Shown piece after piece: positions 53,198 through 62,687 of a DNA stretch of 64,000 bases; position 1 is the first letter of the stretch, and the number at the start of each line of letters is the position of its first letter. The position numbers and the translations under genes were made by a program. Under the pieces are notes generated by a model. The model saw nothing but the letters and a program-made list of their open reading frames with translations. It did no database searches and was not told the origin of the DNA. Source of the DNA: Candidatus Thorarchaeota archaeon (GTDB lineage: Archaea > Asgardarchaeota > Thorarchaeia > Thorarchaeales > Thorarchaeaceae); NCBI GenBank assembly GCA_020348985.1, contig CP070761.1, forward strand, positions 2,300,310-2,364,309, given 5' to 3'.

Positions 53198-53893
53198 ATG
53201 TTCATCGACTATCTGATTGAAGTAGCTGCAAATCTCGGGACTTCTTTCGGAGTTGGCTTCTACCTTGCCACCTCTCCCTGCATCTTTCCTCTCCTACCCC
53301 TCTTCCTGCTCAGAAGTCTGCAATCACAAGAGACTCGCAGAGGTAGTGTAGCAATCACGGGTGCTCTCTGGTTGGGTATCATGACTTCTCTTGGAGTCTT
53401 CGCGGCTGTCTCCGGATTCATCGGTTTGTGGGTAATCAGGCACTATGACACCTTACAAGGGCTTCTTGGCATGATTGTCGCGTTCCTTGGGATAGTCACC
53501 ATGTCTCACACTCTGCGTGAGAAGCTAGGACTTACACGATTGAGCATGACCGAACCCGGTGACCCAAAAAGTCTGATGGGAGTCTATGCGGTTGGATTTG
53601 GCTACGCAATGCTTGCGGCTCCATGTAATATGCCTGTCCTACTTGCTTTCCCCCTTCTTTTTGGCCTGCAGTCCGAGCTCTACGTGATTCTCCTGATGGT
53701 GATCACGCTTGCAATCGGCGTGGCTACACCTTACCTCGCAATAGCGCTGGCTACTGGAGAAGCGAGGAGTAGAATTGCATCCACAATCGCAGACTCGGCC
53801 CGCAAAGTTGAGATAATTGTGGGCCTGCTGCTGATCATTGTTGGCATGTGGTTGGCCTATCCGCTCATTGGGGGCATATTCACAAGCGGCTAG
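53198..53893 (+). CDS. ccdA: CcdA/DsbD-type electron-transfer membrane protein
   Basis: 231 residues with about six TM helices. The two redox Cys lie in TSPCIFPLLP and APCNMPVL, the symmetric motifs of CcdA. It carries electrons from cytosolic thioredoxin to the extracellular TlpA-like protein encoded 17 bases upstream. The two form one operon. Confidence 0.9.
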   Translation: MFIDYLIEVAANLGTSFGVGFYLATSPCIFPLLPLFLLRSLQSQETRRGSVAITGALWLGIMTSLGVFAAVSGFIGLWVIRHYDTLQGLLGMIVAFLGIVTMSHTLREKLGLTRLSMTEPGDPKSLMGVYAVGFGYAMLAAPCNMPVLLAFPLLFGLQSELYVILLMVITLAIGVATPYLAIALATGEARSRIASTIADSARKVEIIVGLLLIIVGMWLAYPLIGGIFTSG

Positions 53894-53979
53894 AGTCCCA
53901 TCACGCAGAAGAGCACAAGTTATATCGGACCAAGTGAATCGCACGAGCTAATCCGTGTGCTCCGATGGAATGATGACAA

Positions 53980-56109
53980 ATGGTGGATAAGCAAGAAGGG
54001 ATTCGCCACCTCTTCAATCCACGCTCTATTGCCGTGATTGGGGCATCTGATACAAAAGGGAAACTCGGGAATTCAGTTGTGAAAAACCTGCTTCAGAGTG
54101 GCTATCCGGGCAAAATCTATCCTATCAACCCCAAGGGAGGCGAGATTCTTGGGCTGAAAGTCCACAAGTCCGTTGGTGACGTGAAAGGCGACGTTGATGT
54201 GGCTGTCATTGTCATTCCCGCACGTTTCGTTCTGCCAGTTGTTGAAGAGTGTGGCAAGAAGGGAGTAAGAGCGCTGGTCGTAATCACGGCAGGATTCAGA
54301 GAAATTGGACACGAAGGTCAACAAGCGGAACAGAAAATGGTTGAACTAGCTAACAAATACGGAATGGTTCTACAAGGACCTAATGTTTTAGGCATGGTCA
54401 ACAACAGCGAGCCGTTTCCCTACAACGCATCCTTCGCTGCAGGTACTCCTGACAAGGGGCCGATAGCATTCGCATCTCAATCTGGAGCACTGATGACTGG
54501 AATTCTGGATTGGAGCCTTACAGAGAAGATTGGTTTCTCCAAGTTCGTGAGCCTTGGTAACAAGAGCCAATTGGATGAGGCAGACTTTGTCGAGGCTTTT
54601 GGCAAGGATCCAGACTCGAAATTCATTCTCCTCTACATCGAGTCTGTAATCGAGGGCCGTAGGTTCATGAAAGTGTGCCGCGAGGTGACTCCTCACAAGC
54701 CAGTTTTCGTTGTCAAATCAGGGGTCAGCCAGGCAGGTGCCCGAGCCGCGTCATCTCACACGGGTTCTCTGGCAGGAAGTGACATGGCCTACGAGGTTGC
54801 ATTCAAACAGTCTGGAGTGATTCGTGCAGATAACATGGCTGAGCTCTTTGAAGTGGCCAATGTCTACGATGACATGGGTCTTCCTCCGGGGAATCGTGTT
54901 GCGATCATAACAAATGCGGGAGGGCCCGGTATACTCACGACTGACGCTTGTGAGCTGATGGGCTTGAAGATTGCCCAGTTATCATCAGACACTATTGCCT
55001 ACTTGAAAGAAAAAATGCCGCCAGCAGCATCAGTGTACAATCCAATCGATGCATTGGGAACTGCGCAGCCTGAGCACTATTCATCGTGTCTAGAGGCCGT
55101 CATGAGAGATGAGAATGTAGACTCAGTTCTGATTCTCCTGACTCCACAAGCAATGACGAAACCCATTGAGACCGCTGAGGTTTTGGTGGAATCGTACAGG
55201 AAGTACCCAGACAAACCTCTCCTTGCAGTCTTCATGGGCGGATCAACGATGGACCGACCCAGAATCATACTAAATGAGGGAGGAATACCAGAATTCGATT
55301 TTCCCGAGAGAGCGGTCAACGCCCTCGCAGAGCTCTACAGATACACCGTTGTACGAGATCGAATGACCGATGAAGCGACTCCTTCGTTTTCAGTTGACAA
55401 GAAAAAGGTCAATGAGATTATTGCGAAGGTTCGAGAAGATGGCCGTCGTGTCATGTTGGGCAGTGAAGCACATTCGATTGCCGAGGCCTACGGCATCCCT
55501 GTCGCGAAGATAAGATTGGCAACAAGTTCAGAAGAAGCAAAGAGAATCGCCAATGACCTCGGGTACCCCTTGGTCATGAAGATTTCAAGTCCGGACATAA
55601 TTCACAAGACAGACATTGGTGGCATTATGCTCGGTCTAGAAACAGAAGAGGAGGTTGAGGCGGCCTTCCTCGAGATTCTTGGTAATGCTCGAACTCATGC
55701 TCCAAGAGCTGTGATCTACGGAGTCGATGTCCAGCAGATGGTACCAAAGGGAAAGGAGCTGATAATCGGATGTTCTCGAGACGTCCAGTTTGGACCCCTC
55801 GTTATGTTTGGAGCAGGTGGCATCTTCGTGAACTATCTGAAGGATGTGGCGTTCAGGCTGGCACCATTGACACGTACGCATGCTGCTGACCTAATGGATG
55901 AGACAAAGATGAGTACCATCTTGAAGGGCGTTCGTGGAGAAGCTCCAAGTGACTTGGCAGCGCTAGAGGATACAATACTTCGAATCAGTCAACTTGTGAC
56001 AGACTTTGAGGACGTCGTCGAGTTGGACATAAACCCCGTCTTCTGTTATGAGAAAGGTCAAGGGATTTCAGCAGTCGACGTGAAGATTACGATAAGTGGT
56101 GAACGTTAA
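53980..56109 (+). CDS. acdAB: ADP-forming acetate-CoA ligase, fused alpha and beta subunits
   Basis: 709 residues. The alpha part (about 1-460) has the CoA-binding PRSIAVIGASDTKGKLG and the phosphohistidine in ASSHTGSLAGSD (H260). The beta part (about 480-705) is an ATP-grasp (VMKISSPDIIHKTDIGG). It converts acetyl-CoA (or other acyl-CoA), ADP and phosphate to acid, ATP and CoA, the typical archaeal way to gain ATP from acyl-CoA. TATA (AGTTATATC) near 53918. The stop overlaps the next start by one base. Confidence 0.95.
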   Translation: MVDKQEGIRHLFNPRSIAVIGASDTKGKLGNSVVKNLLQSGYPGKIYPINPKGGEILGLKVHKSVGDVKGDVDVAVIVIPARFVLPVVEECGKKGVRALVVITAGFREIGHEGQQAEQKMVELANKYGMVLQGPNVLGMVNNSEPFPYNASFAAGTPDKGPIAFASQSGALMTGILDWSLTEKIGFSKFVSLGNKSQLDEADFVEAFGKDPDSKFILLYIESVIEGRRFMKVCREVTPHKPVFVVKSGVSQAGARAASSHTGSLAGSDMAYEVAFKQSGVIRADNMAELFEVANVYDDMGLPPGNRVAIITNAGGPGILTTDACELMGLKIAQLSSDTIAYLKEKMPPAASVYNPIDALGTAQPEHYSSCLEAVMRDENVDSVLILLTPQAMTKPIETAEVLVESYRKYPDKPLLAVFMGGSTMDRPRIILNEGGIPEFDFPERAVNALAELYRYTVVRDRMTDEATPSFSVDKKKVNEIIAKVREDGRRVMLGSEAHSIAEAYGIPVAKIRLATSSEEAKRIANDLGYPLVMKISSPDIIHKTDIGGIMLGLETEEEVEAAFLEILGNARTHAPRAVIYGVDVQQMVPKGKELIIGCSRDVQFGPLVMFGAGGIFVNYLKDVAFRLAPLTRTHAADLMDETKMSTILKGVRGEAPSDLAALEDTILRISQLVTDFEDVVELDINPVFCYEKGQGISAVDVKITISGER

Positions 56110-57170
56110 TGGCTAGGAATATTGTAGTAACCGGGGAGGCGGGCACAGGAAAGACCATGGTGGCCCTAGCGATTGCCATGGGACTTCGTGCCAAAGGAAA
56201 GAAAGTGGGTTACTTCAAGCCTGCTGGAGAGAAAAGCTTCAAACGTAGCAAGGACGGAATGTCGATTGACGAGGACGCTGCAATAATGAAAGATGTCCTC
56301 GGCTTGGAGGCAGATGCTGGGTCTATCTGCCCGATACCTCAGTCTCATACATCGTTTGATGAGCTCGCAAAGATTGGCACCGCTGACCTGAAGGCCAAGA
56401 TCCAGGAGTCTTATGATGAAGTATCCAGGGGCATGGATGTTGTTATCATCGAAGGTACAAGAGATCCCTGGCAGCTTCTACACGTGAATCTCTCAACCCC
56501 TCAGATAGCTCAGATGATGGAGGCCCGTGTTCTCTGCCTTGTCAATTTCACCGAGCTATCTGCGACCGACAATATCCTCCATCTGAAGAGTTTCTTCAAT
56601 CAGCACGGCATCGCCTCTATGGGCGTTGTGCTGACTATGGTACCCCCGATGCTCAAGAACACGATTCAGAATGAGATACCGAAGTTCATGGAGGAACATG
56701 AAATTGGCTTCTGCGGAGCGATATATCATCGAAGAGAGCTATTCAATCCCACAATACGAGATATCCTGCGTGCTCTGGATGGAGAAATGATAGTGGGGGA
56801 CGACAAGCTGGATCATCTTATCGATCAATTCCTAATTGGAAGCATGCTGCCGGAAAATGCGCTGAAGTGGTTCCGCAGAGCTAGGGACAGTGCTGTCATC
56901 ACAGGCGGCGACCGTGCTGATCTTTGTCTTGCTGCAATGGAAACAGATGTAGCTTTGTTGATTCTGACTGGGGGTCTAGGTCCTGACATCCGAACAATCT
57001 CTAGGGCAAAGGAGACTGGTGTTCCCATTCTGATGACGGCTCACGACACGTATGCAACGGGGCGAATTGTTGACGGACTCATAGGGACAGTTTCTGCAGA
57101 GAATAAGAGGAAGATAAAGACCATAGAGAAGATTGTTGGTGAAGCACTGGACTTTGCATGCCTCAGTTAG
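56109..57170 (+). CDS. BioD-like P-loop plus DRTGG-domain protein
   Basis: 353 residues. The N-terminal AAA_26/BioD-like domain has the P-loop GEAGTGKT (residues 8-15) and VVIIEGTRDPW; the DRTGG domain follows (about 210-325; ITGGDRADLCLAAM). The same two domains form the N-terminal regulatory part of long phosphotransacetylases, but the catalytic Pta domain is absent. Strict coupling to acdAB suggests regulation of acetyl-CoA/acetate flux by nucleotide or CoA. Confidence 0.83.
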   Translation: MARNIVVTGEAGTGKTMVALAIAMGLRAKGKKVGYFKPAGEKSFKRSKDGMSIDEDAAIMKDVLGLEADAGSICPIPQSHTSFDELAKIGTADLKAKIQESYDEVSRGMDVVIIEGTRDPWQLLHVNLSTPQIAQMMEARVLCLVNFTELSATDNILHLKSFFNQHGIASMGVVLTMVPPMLKNTIQNEIPKFMEEHEIGFCGAIYHRRELFNPTIRDILRALDGEMIVGDDKLDHLIDQFLIGSMLPENALKWFRRARDSAVITGGDRADLCLAAMETDVALLILTGGLGPDIRTISRAKETGVPILMTAHDTYATGRIVDGLIGTVSAENKRKIKTIEKIVGEALDFACLS

Positions 57171-57529
57171 AATCCACAACCGTCCGAAGAGGGTGGTGAG
57201 AAGGAGCGGAATCGCTCCAACTCAGAAACAACGAGAGCGTTGGACTCGCCGGGAGGAGTCCAATACGCAAGATGTTGGCTTGAAGACAAGGATAAGTCAC
57301 TGTGTGTAGTTCAGCAAATACCGGCTCTTTGCTCTAGTAATACCCTGAACAAGTGACAAGTATAGCTAATCTCAAGAGAAGTGGATAGCCAACGCTAGGT
57401 GACACGGACAGCTATTCTCAGCGGATGAGAAGTCTCGTTTTTCTGGTTGCTTCTGCTTCTCGCAAAGGATTTATGACAGCGTCTTCCGTTGCCAATGCGC
57501 GACTTTACTAAGTAAACGAGGTATGTTAA
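57171..57529. other. 359-base gap with two strong hairpins
   Basis: Contains GGAGCG-GAAT-CGCTCC (57203-57218) and TTGGACTC-GCCGGGAG-GAGTCCAA (57240-57263), the latter extended by GCG/CGC across a two-base bulge. Both lie within 100 bases after the DRTGG gene. No convincing gene or TATA box in the first half. The rest holds nothing recognisable until the nitroreductase start. Possible 3' UTR structure, terminator or small RNA. Confidence 0.4.
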
Positions 57530-58297
57530 TTGGCAGGAAGTGCTGCAGAAACAACACCGGATTCGGCTGAAAGGGCTGAGGCTGGTTCGGAGACAGCTGG
57601 TGAGCTGAAATCTCTTGAACTAGTCAGGTCTCGGAGGTCAATCCGAGAATTCACAGGCGAACGCATTCCCGATGAGCACATCGAGCTCATCTTGGAGGCT
57701 GCTCGGCATGCTCCAAGTCCGGAGAACATGCTGATGATTCGTTTCATTGTGATTCGCGACGATCAAGAAACCAAGGAATTCCTCGCAGACATTGCTCAGG
57801 AAATGGCTGAAACCGCGTTTGGTGGTGCGCCGTTTGAGCTCACTTCTGGACGAAACTGGTTCATATCGGACCCGTATCGTGCGGCAGTCTACGCGAGGTT
57901 AAGGGATGGAAAGCTATTCAGATATCCCGAGAAGAGCGATGCTGTAATCCTAGTTTGTGCAAGTGAAACATGGCATGATGCCGGCTATCTGTATCCCAAT
58001 GATCTCTTCGGTTCTGTTGTGTCAGGAATGGCAATTCAGAACATGTGGCTTGTAGCCACAGAGCTGGGATACGGATGTGGGTACGAGGCATTGGTCTGTT
58101 CAGACCCCCGACATGCAATGCTAATCAGAGACCGAGTTGGAATCCCGCCAACTTGGACACCTTTGACAGCATTCTGTATTGGAGTCAGAGTGTCGCCAAG
58201 AGCATTAGGACCTAGCAGACCTCCAATCGAGGGTCTCATGTACGAGGAGCGTTGGGGTCTTCCGTACAAGCGTATGGCATTCAGGAAGAAGGGGTGA
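57530..58297 (+). CDS. nitroreductase-family FMN oxidoreductase
   Basis: 255 residues from TTG 57530 (GAGGT upstream). The family core begins VRSRRSIREFTGERIP and includes AARHAPSPENML and a C-terminal MAIQNMWLVATELGYGCG. The family uses FMN for two-electron reduction of enoates, quinones or nitro groups. As first gene of the acyl-CoA cluster it could reduce an unsaturated acyl intermediate, but that is inference. Confidence 0.85.
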   Translation: MAGSAAETTPDSAERAEAGSETAGELKSLELVRSRRSIREFTGERIPDEHIELILEAARHAPSPENMLMIRFIVIRDDQETKEFLADIAQEMAETAFGGAPFELTSGRNWFISDPYRAAVYARLRDGKLFRYPEKSDAVILVCASETWHDAGYLYPNDLFGSVVSGMAIQNMWLVATELGYGCGYEALVCSDPRHAMLIRDRVGIPPTWTPLTAFCIGVRVSPRALGPSRPPIEGLMYEERWGLPYKRMAFRKKG

Positions 58298-58302
58298 ATC
58301 AA

Positions 58303-58560
58303 ATGGACGTAAGTTTCGACGAAAAGACCATGGAGAAGCTCACCGAGCTAGCAACTGAAGCAAACCTGAGCGTGCCCGGTCTCATCGAAGTAGTGATGCA
58401 TCAGTTTGCCAACAATGTCGGTGCACGATGCTACACTGGCAGATGGTCAAAGGGCGAAGTCGATGACGTCAAGGGATTTCGCTATTGTGTGCAATGGCCT
58501 TTCAAACCTGGATTCCTTGAGGCAGAAGGGGACAAGGTCAAGAAGTGGAGGTTGGAATAG
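58303..58560 (+). CDS. small protein with RHH-like N-terminus
   Basis: 85 residues from ATG 58303, five bases after the nitroreductase stop. The first 40 residues look like strand-helix-helix (VSFDEKTMEKLTELA, then LSVPGLIEVVMHQF), similar to ribbon-helix-helix proteins, followed by an aromatic/basic tail (GFRYCVQWPFKPGF). It may regulate the acyl-CoA cluster or bind an acyl chain. Family not recognised with certainty. Confidence 0.6.
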   Translation: MDVSFDEKTMEKLTELATEANLSVPGLIEVVMHQFANNVGARCYTGRWSKGEVDDVKGFRYCVQWPFKPGFLEAEGDKVKKWRLE

Positions 58561-58833
58561 ATGGCTAAATTTAGAAAACACCCAACAGGTCAATGGCCCT
58601 TCTATCCAAGATTGAAAGAAGGCGACATTGAACATGAGTACTGGTCCAGCAAGAAGATGTATCACAAGGCGTTTCTCACGGACCGGATGGGCCGTATCGT
58701 TGTCACAATGGACGGTGATTCCTATGATGAGTTCTTGGATGCTGTAAGAAAGAAGAAAGGAAACATCTGGGCATCATCAATCGATGAGGCAATGCGAGAG
58801 GCAATGGCGGCTTGGGTTGCAAAGGAGGACTGA
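58561..58833 (+). CDS. second small RHH-like protein
   Basis: 90 residues, starting directly after the previous stop. After an aromatic N-terminus (GQWPFYPRLKEG) a strand RIVVTM and two helices (DSYDEFLDAVRKKKG and SSIDEAMREAMAAWV) give the RHH order. Pairs with the preceding gene as a possible heterodimer. Function unproven. Confidence 0.6.
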   Translation: MAKFRKHPTGQWPFYPRLKEGDIEHEYWSSKKMYHKAFLTDRMGRIVVTMDGDSYDEFLDAVRKKKGNIWASSIDEAMREAMAAWVAKED

Positions 58834-58835
58834 AG

Positions 58836-59198
58836 ATGAGTCAGTTACAGGAATTCTTCCAATTCTTGGTTTCAAAGGTCAAAGAGAAAGAAGACCTTCA
58901 GAAACTTGTTGTTGAGTGGGTCGGTCCATTCGATGGTAAGATCCTTCAGGTAACTACTGAAGATGGGCCGCAGTACATGATAGTCCAAAAGGAGCCTCCT
59001 TGGATGACAGTCCATCAGGGCACATATCCAAGTCCTGATGTCATATATCGATCAACGTCAGAAGTTCTTCTGGGAATCTTCACCGGCGAAGTACCGTTCA
59101 AGGACACTATGGCTGATGGGCGCCTGGACGTCATTGGGAACGCAAATGAGAGCGACCCTCTGGCCAATCTCATCTTGGCTGCCATGATGGGAATGTAG
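58836..59198 (+). CDS. SCP2 sterol/lipid-carrier domain protein
   Basis: 120 residues from ATG 58836, two bases after the previous stop. The SCP2 pattern is present: VVEWVGPFDGKILQV, DVIYRSTSEVLLGIFTGEV and GRLDVIGNANESD. SCP2 domains carry acyl-CoA or other lipids in a hydrophobic cavity. Its place between nitroreductase and 3-hydroxyacyl-CoA dehydrogenase fits an acyl carrier role. Confidence 0.78.
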   Translation: MSQLQEFFQFLVSKVKEKEDLQKLVVEWVGPFDGKILQVTTEDGPQYMIVQKEPPWMTVHQGTYPSPDVIYRSTSEVLLGIFTGEVPFKDTMADGRLDVIGNANESDPLANLILAAMMGM

Positions 59199-59210
59199 GA
59201 GGTACACATC

Positions 59211-60335
59211 ATGGATGTGAAGAAGATTGCAGTGATTGGTTCGGGCTTGATGGGCGCTGGGATTGCTTATGTGTCTGCATGGAATGGCTTTGAGGTTCAT
59301 ATGACAGATATCAGCCAAGAATTAGTTGAGGCTGGTATGGAGAGAATCCGCAACGATGTCATGACTGGCATCGACAAGGGTAAGATGTCAATGACCGAGG
59401 CGGAAGGTCTCATGAGTCGCCTCAAGTATGGAACAAGCGCGGAGGAGGCCGCCAAGGACGCTGATCTGGTTATAGAAGCGATTTTCGAGAACATGGAGGT
59501 CAAAAAGGAAGTCTTCGCCAAGATTGACGCTGCCGCTCCTGAGCATACCATCTTGGCCACAAACACATCGTCTCTTTCGATCGATGAGCTCGCTAGTGCC
59601 ACCAATAGACCAGAACGGTTTGTTGGTATGCATTACTTTTCGCCCGTTGCAGCAATGAAGCTTCTAGAAATCGTGTTGGGCGAGAAGACAAGTGAGGGGA
59701 CTCTGGCAGTTGCCAAAGCTGTTGGTGAGAAACAGAAGAAGACATGTGTGACAGCCAAGAACAGTCCAGGATTCATCGTAAACAGAATCCTCATGCCTAC
59801 GATGCGAGAGGCCATCATGCTATATGAACGAGGTGTGGCCACCAAGGAAGAGATTGACACGGCAATGACATCGATAGCTGGAATGCCTGCCGGGCCCTTC
59901 ACTCTTGGTGACTTCGTTGGCCTAGACATTGCATTTAATGCAATGAGTACGCTCTACAGAGAGATTGGCGACTGTTTCACTCCTCCCGACACGCTCAAGA
60001 ACCTAGTAGAATCTGGTGCAATTGGCACGAAGGCTAAGAAGGGATTCTACCTTTACGGGGGCGAAGAGGAAGAACCTGAGCCTCCAAAGGGTGCAGATCT
60101 TGAGGAAGTCGCTCAAACGATTTCAATCATGGGAATCCGCGAAGCCATGTTGCTAGTAGATGAAGGGATTGCAGACAGAGAGGACATCGATTTGGCGATG
60201 AAGTTGGGTGCTGCCTTCCCACAGGGTCCGTTTGAGCAAGCAGAAAAGATTGGAATGGACAAGTGTCGCGAAATCATCACCAAGCTCTATGAAGAGCACG
60301 GTGAGTGCTATAGCGTTCCAAAGATGCTTCAATAG
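59211..60335 (+). CDS. 3-hydroxyacyl-CoA dehydrogenase
   Basis: 374 residues. NAD-binding IAVIGSGLMGAGIAY; NTSSLSIDELA; the catalytic His in GMHYFSPVAAMKL; NSPGFIVNRIL; then the 3HCDH C-terminal domain, followed by a second partial copy (about 295-374; AFPQGPFEQAEKIGMDK). The duplicated C-terminal domain is seen in many archaeal enzymes. It oxidises 3-hydroxyacyl-CoA in beta-oxidation or related pathways. Strong GGAGG ribosome-binding site. Confidence 0.93.
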   Translation: MDVKKIAVIGSGLMGAGIAYVSAWNGFEVHMTDISQELVEAGMERIRNDVMTGIDKGKMSMTEAEGLMSRLKYGTSAEEAAKDADLVIEAIFENMEVKKEVFAKIDAAAPEHTILATNTSSLSIDELASATNRPERFVGMHYFSPVAAMKLLEIVLGEKTSEGTLAVAKAVGEKQKKTCVTAKNSPGFIVNRILMPTMREAIMLYERGVATKEEIDTAMTSIAGMPAGPFTLGDFVGLDIAFNAMSTLYREIGDCFTPPDTLKNLVESGAIGTKAKKGFYLYGGEEEEPEPPKGADLEEVAQTISIMGIREAMLLVDEGIADREDIDLAMKLGAAFPQGPFEQAEKIGMDKCREIITKLYEEHGECYSVPKMLQ

Positions 60336-60429
60336 CAGGTGAATGTGGGCAACCATCATTGGTTGTCCAATTCATCTCTTTTTCTTGCGTTCGACGTGTC
60401 AGTTTCAAACTGTAAACTTGAGGAACGCA

Positions 60430-60438
60430 GTTTATAAG
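60430..60438 (+). promoter_or_regulatory. TATA box of the enoyl-CoA hydratase gene
   Basis: GTTTATAAG, with transcription predicted near 60458, giving a short leader that holds AAGAAGGG. Confidence 0.5.
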
Positions 60439-60478
60439 CAGGCGTCATTCCACCTTCACAGCATTTCAATAAGAAGGG

Positions 60479-61297
60479 ATGACAATGCCAGAATACGAAA
60501 CAATGTTGTACAGCAAGGAGGGTTCGTTTCTCTCGCCTGTTAAGAACGTGGCAGTTATCAAGCTCAATCGCCCAGACGCATTGAACGCGATTAATGATCA
60601 ATTCATCACAGATTTGGATGCTGCGTTGACAGAGGCCGAAAACGATCCTGACGTTCGTTCTATTGTGATAGGAACTGCCCACCCGAAGGTCTACAGTACG
60701 GGCGCAGACCTGAAGGCGGCTCAAGCCCTGCTGAACAGTCCTGAAGAAGTGAAGGAGCTCACAATTCAAGGACAAGCTGTCATTGATAGGATTGCTAAGC
60801 TAAGCAAGCCAACCATTGCTGCCGTACATGGTCTTGCTTTAGGCGGCGGATTCGAGATCGCGCTTGCCTGTGACATTCGCATAGCTGATGAGGAGGCGAA
60901 GTTTGGCTCAGTCGAGGTTGCCGTTGGCCTACTTCCTGGCTGGGGTGGTTGCGTCAGACTGCCAAGAATCGTGGGCCTTGGAAAGGCAATGGAAATGATT
61001 CTCACAGGCTCCCAGATCACGGCTGCGGAGGCCCTTGAGATGGGATTGATTAGCAAAGTGACATCTGTTGATGAGCTTATGAGTCAGGCAATGTGGTATG
61101 GCGCAAAGCTCGGAGGCAATGCACCTGTTGCGATGAGATTGGCCAAGCAGGCAACTCACATGGCGTTTGAGGAAGAATACAAAGACAACCTGAAGTTCGA
61201 AGCTGAAGCAATATACGAGTGCTTCAAAACGAAGGATCTTGGCGAGGGAATTGCATCAGTCTTCGAGAAGCGTCGTGCCAAGTTTACTGGAGAATAG
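60479..61297 (+). CDS. enoyl-CoA hydratase
   Basis: 272 residues (ATG 60479 or 60485; the AAGAAGG ribosome-binding site spaces better to 60485). Both catalytic Glu of crotonase are kept: GGGFEIALACD and FGSVEVAVGLLPGWGG. The oxyanion loop STGADLKAA is present. Hydrates enoyl-CoA; forms the middle step between dehydrogenation and the 3-hydroxyacyl-CoA dehydrogenase encoded before it. Confidence 0.92.
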   Translation: MTMPEYETMLYSKEGSFLSPVKNVAVIKLNRPDALNAINDQFITDLDAALTEAENDPDVRSIVIGTAHPKVYSTGADLKAAQALLNSPEEVKELTIQGQAVIDRIAKLSKPTIAAVHGLALGGGFEIALACDIRIADEEAKFGSVEVAVGLLPGWGGCVRLPRIVGLGKAMEMILTGSQITAAEALEMGLISKVTSVDELMSQAMWYGAKLGGNAPVAMRLAKQATHMAFEEEYKDNLKFEAEAIYECFKTKDLGEGIASVFEKRRAKFTGE

Positions 61298-61308
61298 AAC
61301 ATCGATAT

Positions 61309-61327
61309 GGAGGCCTCTATGGCCTCC
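61309..61327 (+). terminator. hairpin after enoyl-CoA hydratase
   Basis: GGAGGCC-TCTAT-GGCCTCC is a perfect 7-bp stem, 12 bases after the stop, followed by a pyrimidine-rich stretch. A likely transcript end or 3' stabiliser. Confidence 0.4.
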
Positions 61328-61520
61328 CTCACCATTTCTTCTGTCTTCACATGTTGTATCATCAAGGTTCAATAGCCTCATTTTGCCACAATCAACAACC
61401 AAATACTGGTTCTGGAGAGACTCAATGTATTCCGTCAACCTTAAGACCACGTTGGAAAAGGTTGAGTATTGCGAGTAATGGTACCATTGGGAGAAAGACA
61501 CTCCCGTGGAGGATAATCAA

Positions 61521-62687
61521 ATGGGTAGAAATGTTGCTGTAGTGGCTGGTGGCCACAGCAAGTTTGGGAAGCGATACGACGCAACCATGAGAGAGCTTTG
61601 TGCCGAGGCGTACAAGCCAATCTACGATGAAGGTATAACACAAGACAGAATCGACGCAAGTGTTCTCTCGTATGCAGCATCGCAGTTCAGTGGTCAGGGA
61701 GCAGGCTCTGCACTCATTGCTGACTATCTGGGAATCCAGGATAAGCCTCACATGAGGGTGGAATCAGCATGTACAACGGGTACTGCATCTCTGAGAGCCG
61801 CCTGGGGAATGGTGGCTGCTGGTCTCTATGACGTCATGCTAGTTCTAGGTGTTGAACAGATGAATAGAGTATCTTCAGCCACAGCAACCGAGTACATGTC
61901 ACAGGCTGGAGACATGCGTTGGGAGTATCCATTTGGCATCTCCTTCCCCGCGTTCTATGCCCTTATGGCATCACGATACATGGCAGACTACGGTATTCCT
62001 CATGAAGTTTTGTCTAGGATTTCTGTGAAGTCACACCATTATGGTGCACAGAATCCAAAGGCCCATCTGCCTAAGGAAGTCTCTCTGGAAGAAGCAGACA
62101 ATGCAGTACCTATCTGTAGGCCCTTGAATCTGTATGATTGCAGTCTTATCACGGACGGTGCAGCCGCAGTTGTCATAGCCGCGGAAGAGAGAGTTAAGGA
62201 GTTCACTGATCGCCCGATGTGGATCAGAGGTATCGGGGCCGGAGCATCAGAGATGATGATTCAAGATCGCAAGAGCTTGACAAGCATACCTGGTGCGAAG
62301 AGAGCTGGAAAGGCAGCCTACGAGATGGCAGGTATCGGACCAGATGACATTGACATGGCTCAGGTTCATGATTGTTTCAGCATCGCAGAACTGATTGCAT
62401 ACGAGGATCTTGGTTTTGCCGAGCCTGGCAAAGGTCGTGAAATCGTTGAGAACAAGGAGAACTACCACGAGGGCAGGATTCCTGTCAATTGTGACGGTGG
62501 TCTGAAGAGCAAAGGCCATCCACTTGGTGCCACCGGAATCTCAATGACGTACGAGATTCTCAAGCAGATGAGAGGTGAAGCAGAGCAGCCGTCCAGGCAG
62601 ATTAAAGATGTTAAGTACGGACTTGCTCACAACGTCGGCCAGAGTGGTCAGTTTGTTAATGTCTTCATCTTTGAGAGGGGATTCTAA
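61521..62687 (+). CDS. archaeal-type thiolase
   Basis: 388 residues from ATG 61521 (GGAGG eight bases upstream; GTG 61506 is less likely). Nucleophilic Cys in ESACTTGTAS (C84), GHPLGATG His, and NCDGGLKSKG. The C-terminal CxG cysteine of bacterial thiolases is absent; the end reads NVGQSGQFVNV, as in archaeal and SCP2-type thiolases. Cleaves or condenses acetoacyl-CoA. Its stop overlaps the start of the DUF35 partner by one base. Confidence 0.93.
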   Translation: MGRNVAVVAGGHSKFGKRYDATMRELCAEAYKPIYDEGITQDRIDASVLSYAASQFSGQGAGSALIADYLGIQDKPHMRVESACTTGTASLRAAWGMVAAGLYDVMLVLGVEQMNRVSSATATEYMSQAGDMRWEYPFGISFPAFYALMASRYMADYGIPHEVLSRISVKSHHYGAQNPKAHLPKEVSLEEADNAVPICRPLNLYDCSLITDGAAAVVIAAEERVKEFTDRPMWIRGIGAGASEMMIQDRKSLTSIPGAKRAGKAAYEMAGIGPDDIDMAQVHDCFSIAELIAYEDLGFAEPGKGREIVENKENYHEGRIPVNCDGGLKSKGHPLGATGISMTYEILKQMRGEAEQPSRQIKDVKYGLAHNVGQSGQFVNVFIFERGF

